This document shows positions 17,007 through 25,789 of a DNA stretch of 54,033 nucleotides, piece by piece. The DNA lies in the NCBI GenBank assembly GCA_035551475.1, contig DASZMX010000106.1, positions 1 through 54,033 on the forward strand, written 5' to 3'. The notes below the pieces were generated by a model. That model was given only the letters and a program-made list of their open reading frames with translations, had not been told where the DNA came from and made no database searches. Within the stretch, counting starts at the first letter, position 1, and each line of letters starts with the position of its first letter. Made by a program: the position numbers and the translations under genes. The DNA is from DASZMX01 sp035551475 (GTDB lineage: Bacteria; Verrucomicrobiota; Verrucomicrobiia; Limisphaerales; Palsa-1400).

Positions 17007-17351
17007 ATGAGAAAAATCGAAGCCATCATCAAACCTTTTAAACTCGATGAAGTCCGCGACGCGCTGGCGGGCCTCGGCATCGGCGGCATGACGGTGAGCG
17101 AAGTTGAAGGTTTTGGGCGGCAGAAAGGGCGCTCGGAGTTTTATCGCGGCAATGAGGAGACGACGGGTTTTCTGCCGAAAATAAAATTGGAGATCGTCAT
17201 CGACGACGCGCTCGTCGAGCCGGCCTTGGACGCCATCGTGCGAGCCGCGCGCACGGGTAAAATTGGCGATGGCAAAGTGTTCGTCTCGCGCATCATCGAG
17301 GCGATTCGCATTCGCACCGAGGAAAAAGGTTCCGTCGCGCTGGAGGAGTAG
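17007..17351 (+). CDS. PII nitrogen regulatory protein without Tyr51
   Basis: This 114-residue PII protein begins MRKIEAIIKPFKLDEVRDAL. Hallmarks are MTVSEVEGFGRQKG leading into the T-loop, the B-loop TGKIGDGKVFV and the C-loop RIRT. PII trimers read ATP/ADP and 2-oxoglutarate and control ammonium uptake and glutamine synthetase. Tyr46 (FYRG) is present, but position 51, uridylylated in E. coli GlnB, is Glu (GNEETTGF). So control by GlnD-type uridylylation at that residue is not possible. No amtB or glnA lies adjacent. ATG at 17007 gives the standard N-terminus. I leave glnB/glnK unassigned. Confidence 0.93.
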   Translation: MRKIEAIIKPFKLDEVRDALAGLGIGGMTVSEVEGFGRQKGRSEFYRGNEETTGFLPKIKLEIVIDDALVEPALDAIVRAARTGKIGDGKVFVSRIIEAIRIRTEEKGSVALEE

Positions 17352-17354
17352 CGT

Positions 17355-18200
17355 TCAAGGCGGAAAGCCAAAGGAGAGTTTCACGGCGGAATACTCCGGA
17401 TGAACGGCGCCTGCGGAGGTGCGGATGATCAAGGGCGGCTCCGTCCAGGGCCGGTGGCGCATGGCCTCGGGCAAATCCTGCGATCGTGCCATGCAAAAGA
17501 GGCCGAGCAAAGGCGGCTCCGGCTCGCGCAACACAACCGGACGCCAGCGAATAATGCTAAGGCCGGCGGCGGCGGCGGCAGCTTCGACGCGGGCCTTTTG
17601 GGCGGCGGGCGTCACCGGGAAGACGCAGGCGAATGCGCCCCCGGCAGTCAGATGCGCTGCCGCGGCGGCGCAGTAATCGGCGATGTTCCCGCGCATTTCG
17701 AAGCGGCAGGCGATTTTTTGCGGATGATCCCCCTCCACGCCGCTGCCGGGAGGGAAATAAGGCGGGCTGCCCAGGATGAGATCGAATTTTTCTTCCGGCG
17801 CCAGCATGGCGGCGTCGCGGAAATCGCCTTCGCGAATTTCGTAACGCGCTTCCAGCCCATTCCAGCGCGCGGACTTGCGCGCGAGTTGAACGCTCTCGGA
17901 CTGGGCCTCCACCGTGACGAACCGCGCCCCGGGCAGCCGCCAGGCGGCGATCATGCCCACCGCGCCCACGCCGCTCCCGAGATCGAGGACTGCGCCCGCG
18001 GTCGGACAGCACATGGAGCCGTACCACGCCGTGAGCACGTCATCAGTGGAAAAACGATGGCCCTTGGCCAACTGAAACAAACGAAAGTGGCCGCTGATGG
18101 CGTCAAGCGTTTCGCCCGGGCCGGGTTCCGGCCCAGACCCGCGCGCGCCGGGCGGAACGGGGCCCGGTTTGGCCCAGCCCTTGAACATTGGCTCTGGCAT
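17355..18200 (-). CDS. TrmN6-like tRNA adenine-N6 methyltransferase
   Basis: This 281-residue class I methyltransferase has HRFSTDDVLTAWYGS before motif I (VLDLGSGVGAVGMIAAWRL) and GSPPYFPPG as the catalytic NPPY-type motif, with Gly-Ser in place of Asn. This arrangement is typical of YfiC/TrmN6 enzymes, which make m6A37 in tRNA1(Val), and of related small-molecule methyltransferases. The first 30 residues are Pro/Gly-rich and probably disordered. I chose ATG at 18200; a TTG at 18248 is an alternative. The stop is 3 bp from the PII stop, in convergent orientation. Confidence 0.82.
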   Translation of the reverse strand: MPEPMFKGWAKPGPVPPGARGSGPEPGPGETLDAISGHFRLFQLAKGHRFSTDDVLTAWYGSMCCPTAGAVLDLGSGVGAVGMIAAWRLPGARFVTVEAQSESVQLARKSARWNGLEARYEIREGDFRDAAMLAPEEKFDLILGSPPYFPPGSGVEGDHPQKIACRFEMRGNIADYCAAAAAHLTAGGAFACVFPVTPAAQKARVEAAAAAAGLSIIRWRPVVLREPEPPLLGLFCMARSQDLPEAMRHRPWTEPPLIIRTSAGAVHPEYSAVKLSFGFPP

Positions 18201-18284
18201 TGAATGAGACAAGCGGCCTAGCTTCGGCGGGCCGCGCGGAAAGGGCAAACGGGAAATGATGCGGGCAGAATTCGGTTTGACAAT

Positions 18285-18303
18285 GGGCGCGAAGAGAGCG
18301 CCC
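18285..18303. other. Small hairpin upstream of the beta-helix protein gene
   Basis: The arms gggcgc (18285-18290) and gcgccc (18298-18303) enclose a 7-nt loop. It lies in the 277-bp gap between the divergent TrmN6-like gene and the beta-helix protein gene. Nothing else in the gap is recognisable apart from the ribosome-binding site next to 18478. No T-run follows directly, so it is not an obvious terminator. Confidence 0.3.
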
Positions 18304-18477
18304 GGCTGTCATTACTTCTTTTCATCTGGTGATCACATCTATTTTGGTTTTGGGGGAAAGTTTATTCGCGGGCGGAAGTAGAGAGGTCTAGCCTAAGTGC
18401 AACCCCGCATCATTGAGTGTGTGACAAGGATCGTTGTGATGTCTTGTCCCCGAATAACACGAGAAAGGAAATGTTAT

Positions 18478-20154
18478 ATGGGCAGTTATGATAGACACAT
18501 GTTTCATGCCCTGGCGCTCTTGGGCTGCGTCACGGGAGCTTCGGCGCTGACGATTGACGATGATTACGTCAATAGCCATATTGGCGTGGGCGCGAACCCG
18601 AATGACGGCGTGACGGTCAATGGCGGGACTTACTATAGCCCGGACGTGGGCACTCCGGCGATCACGATTGCCACGACGAAGCCGGTGACGATCCAGAACT
18701 GCACCGTGCAAGGGCCGGGCGATCTCATCTCCTCGACGATCACAGGCTCGCAGGTGTTCATTTACAATGTCACCGGCATTGGCACAGCTCCGCCGGCGGG
18801 ACGGGTGACGGGGCGTTTCATCTACCTCTGGCAGGCGAAGAGCGCGCAAATTTTCAACACCTACACGTCCCACACCCGAGGCATCAAGGTGGAGGATGCG
18901 GATGACAACGTGGCCCGCACGACGACGTTTGTGGACATAGGTTACAACGTGGGCAATAACATCGACGGGCGTTATGGCGATGGAAACGGCGGCTACCTCA
19001 CGGATGGAAGCGGCGACACGCAGGCTCATTTCATCCAGATTTCGCGCGTGCGCCCCGGCGATTCGGGCATCGTGTGGGTCTATTGGAACGAATGTGTCAA
19101 TGATATTTCTTTCAACAACAGCCTGGTGAGCGATGTGATCAACCTATGGCGCTGCCAGACCGGGCCGGACAACCGCATGGATGTCCATGACAACTATGCG
19201 GAAGGCAGCAACGAGGCCAGCGGCTCGGGCATTATTGCGGATGGCGACCGGCCCGATACGGATGCCAATACCATCGCCTTCATGAATTGCCACGATAACA
19301 TTGCGATCAAGATCAGGAACGCGGGCTTCTCGATTGCGGCGGGGCATGACAACGCCTTTTGGGGCAACAACGCGGTGACGTTCGGGCATGAGACGCCGTA
19401 CGATTGGAATTCACCGTTTTACACGTCGGTGAGCCAGGCGCAGGGCGGGGCGGTGTGGGATTCGTATCAACAGGACAGCCTGGGGAATGGCGCGTTTCAT
19501 AATAATTGGATGCATGACAGCATCGGGTGCGTCAACCGGCATAATGTTGATCAATTTGGCAATCAATGGGACAGCACGGAAACCTTCTGGGGCGACACGA
19601 ATCAAATGACGCAGCCGCTCATCGGCCTGGGCCACCCGCCCACCACGGACGATGAAAATGACCAGCGCAATTACTGGATCAGCAAGAAAGGGTCGCAGCT
19701 TTTCGGGGCGAACTTGCAGCCGATTCCCGATGGGACGCACACGGTGCGGGCGATGGCGCAACCGGGATTGCGCTTGACAGTGCAGGGCGGAGGCTCCGGC
19801 AACCAGACGGCGGTGGACCTGGAAAATTCCGGGCAGCAATTGGTGTTCACCTACCAGGGCGGCGGTTGGTATCGGATCGGGCCGTCGTATAATCCGAGCA
19901 AGACGCTGGAAATCAATTGGAACGGCCTGCCGGTTTCAGGGAATGGGGATGCGGTGTGGATTTGGGATTGGTGGGGCGGGCCGAACCAGCTGTGGCAGGT
20001 CACACCGGTGCCCGGCGGCTACACCTTGACGCCGCAGGGAGCGAACGGCTTGAGCTCGGTGTGGGGACGGCTGGACGTGGCGGGCGGGGGGACGGGCGTG
20101 CAATTGTGGACGTGCTTTCACAATGTGAACCAGACGTGGTTCATTGATCCCTAG
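18478..20154 (+). CDS. Secreted beta-helix protein with C-terminal ricin-type lectin domain
   Basis: This 558-residue protein is exported by an N-terminal signal (MFHALALLGCVTGASA). Residues about 25-410 look like a right-handed parallel beta-helix: short repeated strands rich in Asn, Gly and Asp (TIQNCTVQGPG, FMNCHDNIAIKIRNAGF). The last 130 residues are a ricin B-like lectin with QxW-type signatures (NQLWQVTP, NQTWFIDP). Such proteins usually bind or cut polysaccharides, but catalytic residues cannot be assigned. AAGGA, about 9 nt before ATG 18478, supports this start over ATG 18397-side codons. A strong terminator follows, so it is likely monocistronic. Confidence 0.82.
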   Translation: MGSYDRHMFHALALLGCVTGASALTIDDDYVNSHIGVGANPNDGVTVNGGTYYSPDVGTPAITIATTKPVTIQNCTVQGPGDLISSTITGSQVFIYNVTGIGTAPPAGRVTGRFIYLWQAKSAQIFNTYTSHTRGIKVEDADDNVARTTTFVDIGYNVGNNIDGRYGDGNGGYLTDGSGDTQAHFIQISRVRPGDSGIVWVYWNECVNDISFNNSLVSDVINLWRCQTGPDNRMDVHDNYAEGSNEASGSGIIADGDRPDTDANTIAFMNCHDNIAIKIRNAGFSIAAGHDNAFWGNNAVTFGHETPYDWNSPFYTSVSQAQGGAVWDSYQQDSLGNGAFHNNWMHDSIGCVNRHNVDQFGNQWDSTETFWGDTNQMTQPLIGLGHPPTTDDENDQRNYWISKKGSQLFGANLQPIPDGTHTVRAMAQPGLRLTVQGGGSGNQTAVDLENSGQQLVFTYQGGGWYRIGPSYNPSKTLEINWNGLPVSGNGDAVWIWDWWGGPNQLWQVTPVPGGYTLTPQGANGLSSVWGRLDVAGGGTGVQLWTCFHNVNQTWFIDP

Positions 20155-20174
20155 CTCGGGGAAAGAGATGTGGC

Positions 20175-20213
20175 GGGCGGCCGACGCGATGGCGTGGGCC
20201 GCCCTTTTCTTTT
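20175..20213 (+). terminator. Intrinsic terminator of the beta-helix protein gene
   Basis: The stem gggcggcc (20175-20182) / ggccgccc (20197-20204) is followed by TTTTCTTTT (20205-20213). It lies 20 bp after the stop codon. Confidence 0.85.
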
Positions 20214-20336
20214 GGGGCGAAGGAAATCCGGGGATTTTGCGCAAAAAAGTGGAACTCAGGCCGGTACCTGTTAGGCTGAAGGGGTTATTCCCATGAATTG
20301 CTTTTCAACGCAGGCGATCAGCGTTACATAAAGTCT

Positions 20337-22118
20337 ATGAAGGCTGCAGGGCAATCCGGCGAGCGCATTTTCAAGGGCATTCCCGTTTCCGCGGGCGTGT
20401 GCCAGGGAAAGATTCTCGTCCTCGAAAAAAAGGAGCGCCCGATCCCGCACTATGAGCTGAAGGAGGAGGAAGTCCCGCACCAGTTGCAGCGTTTCCAGCA
20501 GGCGCTGGTCGCCACGCGCGAACAAATCCTGGAGGTGCAGCGGCAGGTCAGCCAGGCGTTGAACGCGAAGGAAGCCGGGATTTTTGACGCGCATTTGCTG
20601 GTGCTGGAAGATCCCACCTTGATTGAATCGGTCAACTCACTGGTGCACGCCAAAAAAATCAACGTGGAGTCGGCCTTTCACGAATTTGCGCAAAAATACA
20701 CGGCGACCCTGAGCGCGATTGATGACGCTTATTTGCGCGAGCGCGCAGCGGACATGCGGGACGTCACTTCGCGCATCATGAGCAACCTGCTGGGGCATCG
20801 CGAACATCAGCAACTCGCGGATGTGCGCGAGCCGTGCATTTTGATCACGGACGATTTGGCGCCATCGGAATTGGCGGTGATGAATCGCAAAGTTATTCTG
20901 GGATTTGCCACGGATGTGGGGAGCAAGACCTCCCATAGCGCGATCATGGCGCGGTCGTTGCAGGTGCCGGCGGTGGTCGGGCTGAAGGAAGCCAGCCGCA
21001 AAATTCCCAATGGCGCCTACGCGCTGTTGGACGGTTACAACGGGGTGATTGTCGTCAATCCCACCGATCAAACGTTGTTTGAATACGGGCAGCTCATCCG
21101 CCGCCAAGTGTCGGTGGAGGAGAAGCTCAAAGCCATCCAACATCTCCCCGCCATCACGCTCGACGGCAAGGAAATCGTGCTTTCCGCCAACATTGAGCAG
21201 CCGACGGATGTCGAGGCGGTGAAGGCCTTCGGGTCGGAAGGGGTGGGCTTGTTTCGCACGGAATATTTGTTCATCAACCGGGAAGTCCTGCCGACGGAAG
21301 AGGAGCAATTGGACGCCTACCGGCGCGTGGCGGCGGAATTGAAGCCCAAGCCAGTGATCATTCGGACGCTGGATTTGGGCGGGGACAAGTTTTTGTCGCA
21401 CCTGCAATTGCCCACGGAGATGAATCCGTTCCTGGGGTGGCGGGCGATTCGCTTTTGTTTGGAGGAGCGCGAGATTTTTCGCGCGCAATTGCGGGCCATT
21501 TTGCGCGCGAGCGCGGAGGGCAACGTCAAGATCATGTACCCGATGATTTCGTGCGCGGGGGAATTGGAGCAGGCCAACGCGCTCGTCGAGGAATACAAAG
21601 GCGAATTGCGCGCGGAGAAAATTCCGTTCGACGAAAACATCCAGATCGGCGCGATGATTGAAATTCCGTCGGCGGCGGTGGCGGCGGACACGCTGGCGCG
21701 GCACGTCAAATTTTTCAGCATTGGCACGAATGACCTGATTCAATATTCGCTGGCGGTGGATCGCTTGAACGAAAAGATCGCGCATTTGTATGAGCCGACG
21801 CATTCGGCGATCGTGCGGTTGATCAAGCTGACGGCGGATGCCGCGCACAGCCAGGGCCTCTGGTGCGGGGTGTGCGGCGAAATGGCGAGCGACCCGCTCT
21901 TGACGCCGCTTTTGCTGGGGTTGGGCGTGGATGAATTGAGCGTGGCGCCCCCGCTGTTGCCGCAGGTGAAATTCCTGATTCGCCGGCTGAAAATGGATGA
22001 CGCCAAAGAAATGGCGGACGAGGCCTTGAAATTGCACAGCGGCAAGGAGATTTTGGAGCGTTCGCAGGCGCTGGCCCGACGCATCGCGCCCGCGCTGTTC
22101 GACAACGAAAAAGCATGA
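20337..22118 (+). CDS. ptsI: PTS enzyme I (phosphoenolpyruvate-protein phosphotransferase)
   Basis: At 593 residues this is a full-length enzyme I, which takes phosphate from PEP and passes it to HPr. The N-terminal HPr-binding and phospho-His part ends in GSKTSHSAIMARSLQVPAVVG, with His200 as the phosphorylated residue. The C-terminal PEP-binding barrel has GVGLFRTEYLF, RTLDLGGDK, MIEIPSAA, FSIGTNDLIQY and GVCGEMASD. No HPr or EII gene lies next to it, so its carrier must be encoded elsewhere or it serves a regulatory PTS. ATG 20337 matches family N-termini (ERIFKGIPVSAGVCQG). It overlaps the next gene by 4 bp. Confidence 0.96.
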   Translation: MKAAGQSGERIFKGIPVSAGVCQGKILVLEKKERPIPHYELKEEEVPHQLQRFQQALVATREQILEVQRQVSQALNAKEAGIFDAHLLVLEDPTLIESVNSLVHAKKINVESAFHEFAQKYTATLSAIDDAYLRERAADMRDVTSRIMSNLLGHREHQQLADVREPCILITDDLAPSELAVMNRKVILGFATDVGSKTSHSAIMARSLQVPAVVGLKEASRKIPNGAYALLDGYNGVIVVNPTDQTLFEYGQLIRRQVSVEEKLKAIQHLPAITLDGKEIVLSANIEQPTDVEAVKAFGSEGVGLFRTEYLFINREVLPTEEEQLDAYRRVAAELKPKPVIIRTLDLGGDKFLSHLQLPTEMNPFLGWRAIRFCLEEREIFRAQLRAILRASAEGNVKIMYPMISCAGELEQANALVEEYKGELRAEKIPFDENIQIGAMIEIPSAAVAADTLARHVKFFSIGTNDLIQYSLAVDRLNEKIAHLYEPTHSAIVRLIKLTADAAHSQGLWCGVCGEMASDPLLTPLLLGLGVDELSVAPPLLPQVKFLIRRLKMDDAKEMADEALKLHSGKEILERSQALARRIAPALFDNEKA

Positions 22119-22861
22119 AAATATTGATTCTCGGCGCCGGCTACGCCACGCGCCTTTATCCTTTGACGCTCAACCAGCCCAAGCCGCTGCTGCCGGTGGC
22201 GGGCAAGCCCATGATCGAATACGTGCTCGACAACATTGCGCCCATGGGCGGGATCGACCACGTTTACATTGTCACCAATAATAAGTTCGCGGGGCATTTT
22301 CAAAAATGGGCCGATCACTATCGCGCGTCCGGCTCGAAGCTCCAGTTCACCATCGTCAACGATAAATCCACGGACGATTCCAACAAGCTCGGCGCGATCG
22401 GGGACATTCATCTCGTCGTCAGCCAGGAGAAGATTGACGATGACCTGATCATTGTGGCGGGCGATAATCTGTTCAGCCAAAGCCTGGAAGGTTTCGGGAA
22501 AGTGTGCCGGGAAAAGAACGCGCCGGTTTTGGCGGTTTACGATGTGGGCAGCCTGGAGGAGATCAAGAAATACAATTCCATCACGCTGGATGGCAGCAGC
22601 AAGATCACGTTCTTTGAGGAAAAGCCAAAGAATCCCACCAGCACGCTGACAGGGATAGCGCTTTATTATTATCCGAAGGCCACGCTGCCTTTGATCAAGC
22701 AATACATGGCGGAAGGCAACAATCCCGACCAACCTGGCCGCCTCGTGCAATGGCTTTACACTCGGACGCCGGTTTATACCTGGCGCGTGCCCGGCATCTG
22801 GTTCGACATTGGCTCGAAGGAAAGTCTCGAAGAGGCCAATCGGATTTTCGCGAAGAAGTGA
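22115..22861 (+). CDS. Sugar-1-phosphate nucleotidyltransferase
   Basis: At 248 residues it has the NTP-transferase fold of the RmlA/GalU/GlmU-N group. The signature GAGYATRLYPLTLNQPKPLL holds the nucleotide-binding loop and catalytic Lys; VAGDNLF holds a metal-binding Asp. FFEEKPKNP and WFDIGSKESLEEANR follow the glucose-1-phosphate thymidylyltransferase pattern. The sugar is not determinable. It is translationally coupled to ptsI (ATGA overlap), an unusual pairing suggesting use of the same sugar pool. Confidence 0.9.
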   Translation: MKILILGAGYATRLYPLTLNQPKPLLPVAGKPMIEYVLDNIAPMGGIDHVYIVTNNKFAGHFQKWADHYRASGSKLQFTIVNDKSTDDSNKLGAIGDIHLVVSQEKIDDDLIIVAGDNLFSQSLEGFGKVCREKNAPVLAVYDVGSLEEIKKYNSITLDGSSKITFFEEKPKNPTSTLTGIALYYYPKATLPLIKQYMAEGNNPDQPGRLVQWLYTRTPVYTWRVPGIWFDIGSKESLEEANRIFAKK

Positions 22862-22865
22862 TTCG

Positions 22866-24752
22866 CTAGATCAGCTCCAAAATTTTATCCAGGCCCGCAA
22901 TAACGCCCGGGTCGCGCGGCGCTTCCCCGCGCCGCAGGAGCAGGGCGCGAAATCCGGCGCTTTTGGCGCCTTCGAAATCCTCCGCCTGACCATCGCCGAC
23001 GTGCAGGATGGACGCCGGATCGGCGCCCAGGCTTTCCGCCGCGGCGCGAAACATTTCCGGCGCCGGCTTGGGTCGCCCGACTTCGGCGGACACAATAATC
23101 GTGTCAAAATAACGATCGAGATCGAGCGCGCGCAGCAAGGGGTGGAGGCGTTCGTCCCAATTGGAAAGGGCGGCAATTTTCAGCCCGCGCCGGCGCAGCG
23201 CGGCCAGCGTGGGCAGCACGTCATCAAAGATGCGCCACGCTTGCGGCGAGACGAAGCAATCGTACAGCTCGGGAAAAAAACTCCGGCTGGGCGGCGGATC
23301 AGCCAGGCCGGCGAAAGTGGCATCCACCAATTGAGACCAATCCGACAAGCTGTGGCCGAAATTCTTTTTGCTTTTCCAGGCGGCGGCGAACTGGCGGTTG
23401 AGCGTTTCGGGAGGAATATCCAATCCATGCCGCGCCGCGACCGCCGCATAGAGATGGCCCACCGAAGGCCACGGCTCGATGAGCGTGCCGCCGATGTCCA
23501 GCGTGATGGCGGAAATTTTCGGACGGGGGGTGACGTATTCGTTGAGTTCGCGTTCCGAAGCAGCGCCGGCCAGGCCGAGCCGCTCCATCGCCTCGCCAAT
23601 GAAATGCAGGGAGCCCGTGACGACGACAAACGGATCCGCCACGACGCGCTCCATGGCATCCGCCAAACTTTCGCAGACAAAGACGGGGGCGGCATGCTGG
23701 GCGCGGCGGCAGGATTCGGCCATGTGATGCGGGTCGGCGGAGCGTCCGCTGGACACCGGGCAAAACAATAGTTTTGACGCGAGCGGGGCGAGGATTTGGC
23801 AAATGCCCAGCCAATCCTTGTCCGCCATGGCTCCGAGGATGAGCGCCGGGCGCGCCGCGTCGGATTGAGTTGACAGAGAATCGGCCAAGGCGCGGGCGCC
23901 GTCGGGATTATGCGCGCCATCAATGAGGATGCGCTGGCCGTTGGGGCGCGTGATCGTTTGGAGGCGTCCGGCCCAAAGAGCGTCCTTAAATCCGCGGCGA
24001 AGGGCGGATTCAGGCACCGGAAGCTGCGGCGCCACCGCGCGAATGGCGGCGAGCGCCACGGCGGCATTAAGATGCTGGTGGGCGCCCGCGAGGCCGAGTT
24101 CGTAAGATTCCAGCGGCCCCACGACCGTCAGCGGGGCGCCGCGTTCTGCCGCCGTTTCGCGAATGACGCGCAGGGCGGGTTCGTCGGCGGCGGTGACGAT
24201 GGGAACACCTGGCTTGATGATGCCCGCCTTTTCGAAGGCGATTTCCGGGATGGTGCGGCCGAGCCATTCCTCATGATCCAGTTGGACATTGGTGATGGCG
24301 CAGGCGAGGGGAGTGACGATGTTCGTGGCGTCGAGACGCCCGCCGAGGCCGGTTTCCCAGATCACGAGATCGCACTGGCGCGCGGCGAAATATTTGAGGG
24401 CCATAATCGTGACGGCCTCGAAAAAAGTGAAATAGGCGTCGCCGCCAAACTCCGCCACCAGGCGGGCAACATCGGTTTCGCTGATCAACTCGCGATTGAT
24501 CTGGATGCGTTCGCGGAAGGAAATCAAATGGGGGGAAGTGAACAGGCCGACCTTCAAACCCGCGGCGCGATAAACCGATTCCAGGAAAGCGCAGGTGGAG
24601 CCTTTGCCGTTGGTGCCGGCGACGTGAATGAAGCGCAGGCGGTTTTGTGGATCGCCCGCTTGCGCGGCGAGCCGGCGCGTGTTCTCCAGCCCGAATTTCA
24701 GGCCGAAACGGCGGAGATCATAAAGATATTTGATGGCCTGCTCGTAATTCAA
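22866..24752 (-). CDS. folC: FolC-HAD fusion: folylpolyglutamate synthase plus HAD hydrolase
   Basis: A single 628-residue frame. Residues 1-395 are FolC-type Mur ligase: P-loop HVAGTNGKGSTCAF (43-56), FTSPHLISFRERI, WETGLGGRLDATN, NVQLDHEEWLG, ILIDGAHNPDG. They end in TGSLHFIGE, where FolC proteins normally stop. Residues 414-628 form a HAD phosphatase: motif I LDIGGTL (Asp419, with Gly421 replacing the second Asp), ALSNWD, GRPKPAPEMF, LHVGDGQAEDF. FolC adds glutamates to folates; the HAD substrate is unknown. Start is TTG 24752, since an in-frame TAG lies 15 bp upstream. A G6 run (23525-23530) near the junction means a sequencing indel should be excluded. Confidence 0.88.
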   Translation of the reverse strand: MNYEQAIKYLYDLRRFGLKFGLENTRRLAAQAGDPQNRLRFIHVAGTNGKGSTCAFLESVYRAAGLKVGLFTSPHLISFRERIQINRELISETDVARLVAEFGGDAYFTFFEAVTIMALKYFAARQCDLVIWETGLGGRLDATNIVTPLACAITNVQLDHEEWLGRTIPEIAFEKAGIIKPGVPIVTAADEPALRVIRETAAERGAPLTVVGPLESYELGLAGAHQHLNAAVALAAIRAVAPQLPVPESALRRGFKDALWAGRLQTITRPNGQRILIDGAHNPDGARALADSLSTQSDAARPALILGAMADKDWLGICQILAPLASKLLFCPVSSGRSADPHHMAESCRRAQHAAPVFVCESLADAMERVVADPFVVVTGSLHFIGEAMERLGLAGAASERELNEYVTPRPKISAITLDIGGTLIEPWPSVGHLYAAVAARHGLDIPPETLNRQFAAAWKSKKNFGHSLSDWSQLVDATFAGLADPPPSRSFFPELYDCFVSPQAWRIFDDVLPTLAALRRRGLKIAALSNWDERLHPLLRALDLDRYFDTIIVSAEVGRPKPAPEMFRAAAESLGADPASILHVGDGQAEDFEGAKSAGFRALLLRRGEAPRDPGVIAGLDKILELI

Positions 24753-24764
24753 CGCAGCGGCAAT

Positions 24765-25658
24765 CTATGCGAAGCCGTCGCCTTTGCCCAGCGCGCGCTC
24801 GATGGCCGAATTGACTTCTCCGCCCACCAGCAGCGCCACGCCGGACAAGTAAAACCAAAGCAGTAAAATGATAATCGTGCCGATGGACCCGTAGGTCACG
24901 CTGTAGTTGTTGAAAAATCTAAGGTACAGCCGAAAGCCCAGCGACACGGCCACCCACAGGACCACGCCAATGACGGTGCCCGGCATCAGCCAATTCCAAT
25001 GCGAATGCTTGATGTTCGGCGCGAAATAATAAATCAGGCTGAACGCCACTGTGAGCGACGCCAGGAGAATGGGCCATTGCGCGTACGTCCAAAACACCGC
25101 GAAAGGATGTCCCAGGCCGAAGTGGCTGGCCAGCGTGTGGGCGAGCTGCCCGCCGTACATGACCAAAGCCATGGCGAGAATCAGCAGGACGCTCACCACC
25201 GCAGTCAAACAAATGGCCAGCAGCTTCTCCCGCCACCAGGGACGCCGCGTCTTGCAGCAGTAGGACAAATTGATGCTGTCGATAATGGCGCTCATGCCGC
25301 TGGAGGCGGACCAGACGGCGACAAAGAGGCCCAGGGAAAGTTTGCCGGCGGTGGAGTGCTTGGAAATTTCGCCCAGCTCGGATTCGATCATTTTGGACGC
25401 GCCTGCCGGCAGGACGGCTCCGAAATAGTGCGTGATGGCTTGGTGCAAAAATGTCCCCGGCTCGGCAAAGAGGCCAAGCAGCGCCGTCAGCGACAGCAGC
25501 AGCGGAAAAATGGCGAAAAAGAAATAGTAGGAGACTTGGGCCGATTGCGCGGCGACCCGGTCAACTTTGAACTGCTTGATCACGCGCAGCGCCAGTTCGC
25601 CGCAGTGCAATCCGCCGAACTTCCAGCAGGTCTCGATCGACGTGTGTCCTCCTTTCAT
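24765..25658 (-). CDS. YihY/BrkB family inner-membrane protein
   Basis: This 297-residue integral membrane protein has about six hydrophobic segments. The family hallmarks are AQSAQVSYYFFFAIFPLLL near residue 40, WSASSGMSAIIDSIN near 115, and the C-terminal YGSIGTIIILLLWFYLSG followed by LLVGGEVNSAIE. The family was once misnamed RNase BN; its transport role is unproven. The stop codon is 12 bp from the TTG start of folC, so the two are co-transcribed. It is divergent from the SDR gene. Confidence 0.92.
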   Translation of the reverse strand: MKGGHTSIETCWKFGGLHCGELALRVIKQFKVDRVAAQSAQVSYYFFFAIFPLLLSLTALLGLFAEPGTFLHQAITHYFGAVLPAGASKMIESELGEISKHSTAGKLSLGLFVAVWSASSGMSAIIDSINLSYCCKTRRPWWREKLLAICLTAVVSVLLILAMALVMYGGQLAHTLASHFGLGHPFAVFWTYAQWPILLASLTVAFSLIYYFAPNIKHSHWNWLMPGTVIGVVLWVAVSLGFRLYLRFFNNYSVTYGSIGTIIILLLWFYLSGVALLVGGEVNSAIERALGKGDGFA

Positions 25659-25750
25659 GGCCCTATCATGGCGCCATGGCCGATTGAGGGGTATAAAGCG
25701 AAGGCGTAGTGGAGGGCTGGGTTTTGACTGAACCGAAAATCGGCGCGGCT

Positions 25751-25767
25751 CCCGGTTGAGAACCGGG
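25751..25767. promoter_or_regulatory. Perfect hairpin in the SDR gene leader
   Basis: The sequence cccggttgagaaccggg folds into a 7-bp stem with a GAG loop, ending 10 bp before the GGGAGG ribosome-binding site (25777-25782) of the SDR gene. GGGAGG is 7 nt before ATG 25790 and is among the best Shine-Dalgarno matches in the window. The hairpin could modulate translation or stabilise the mRNA; no ligand is implied. Confidence 0.45.
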
Positions 25768-25789
25768 TTTCCGCACGGGAGGTTAACGT

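Noticed and set aside
18397..18477. Longer start for the beta-helix protein
   Set aside because: The extra residues are not signal-like, and AAGGA precedes ATG 18478 at good spacing.
20337..22861. ptsI and nucleotidyltransferase as an exopolysaccharide cluster
   Set aside because: No glycosyltransferase, flippase or polymerase lies nearby, so a cluster cannot be supported.
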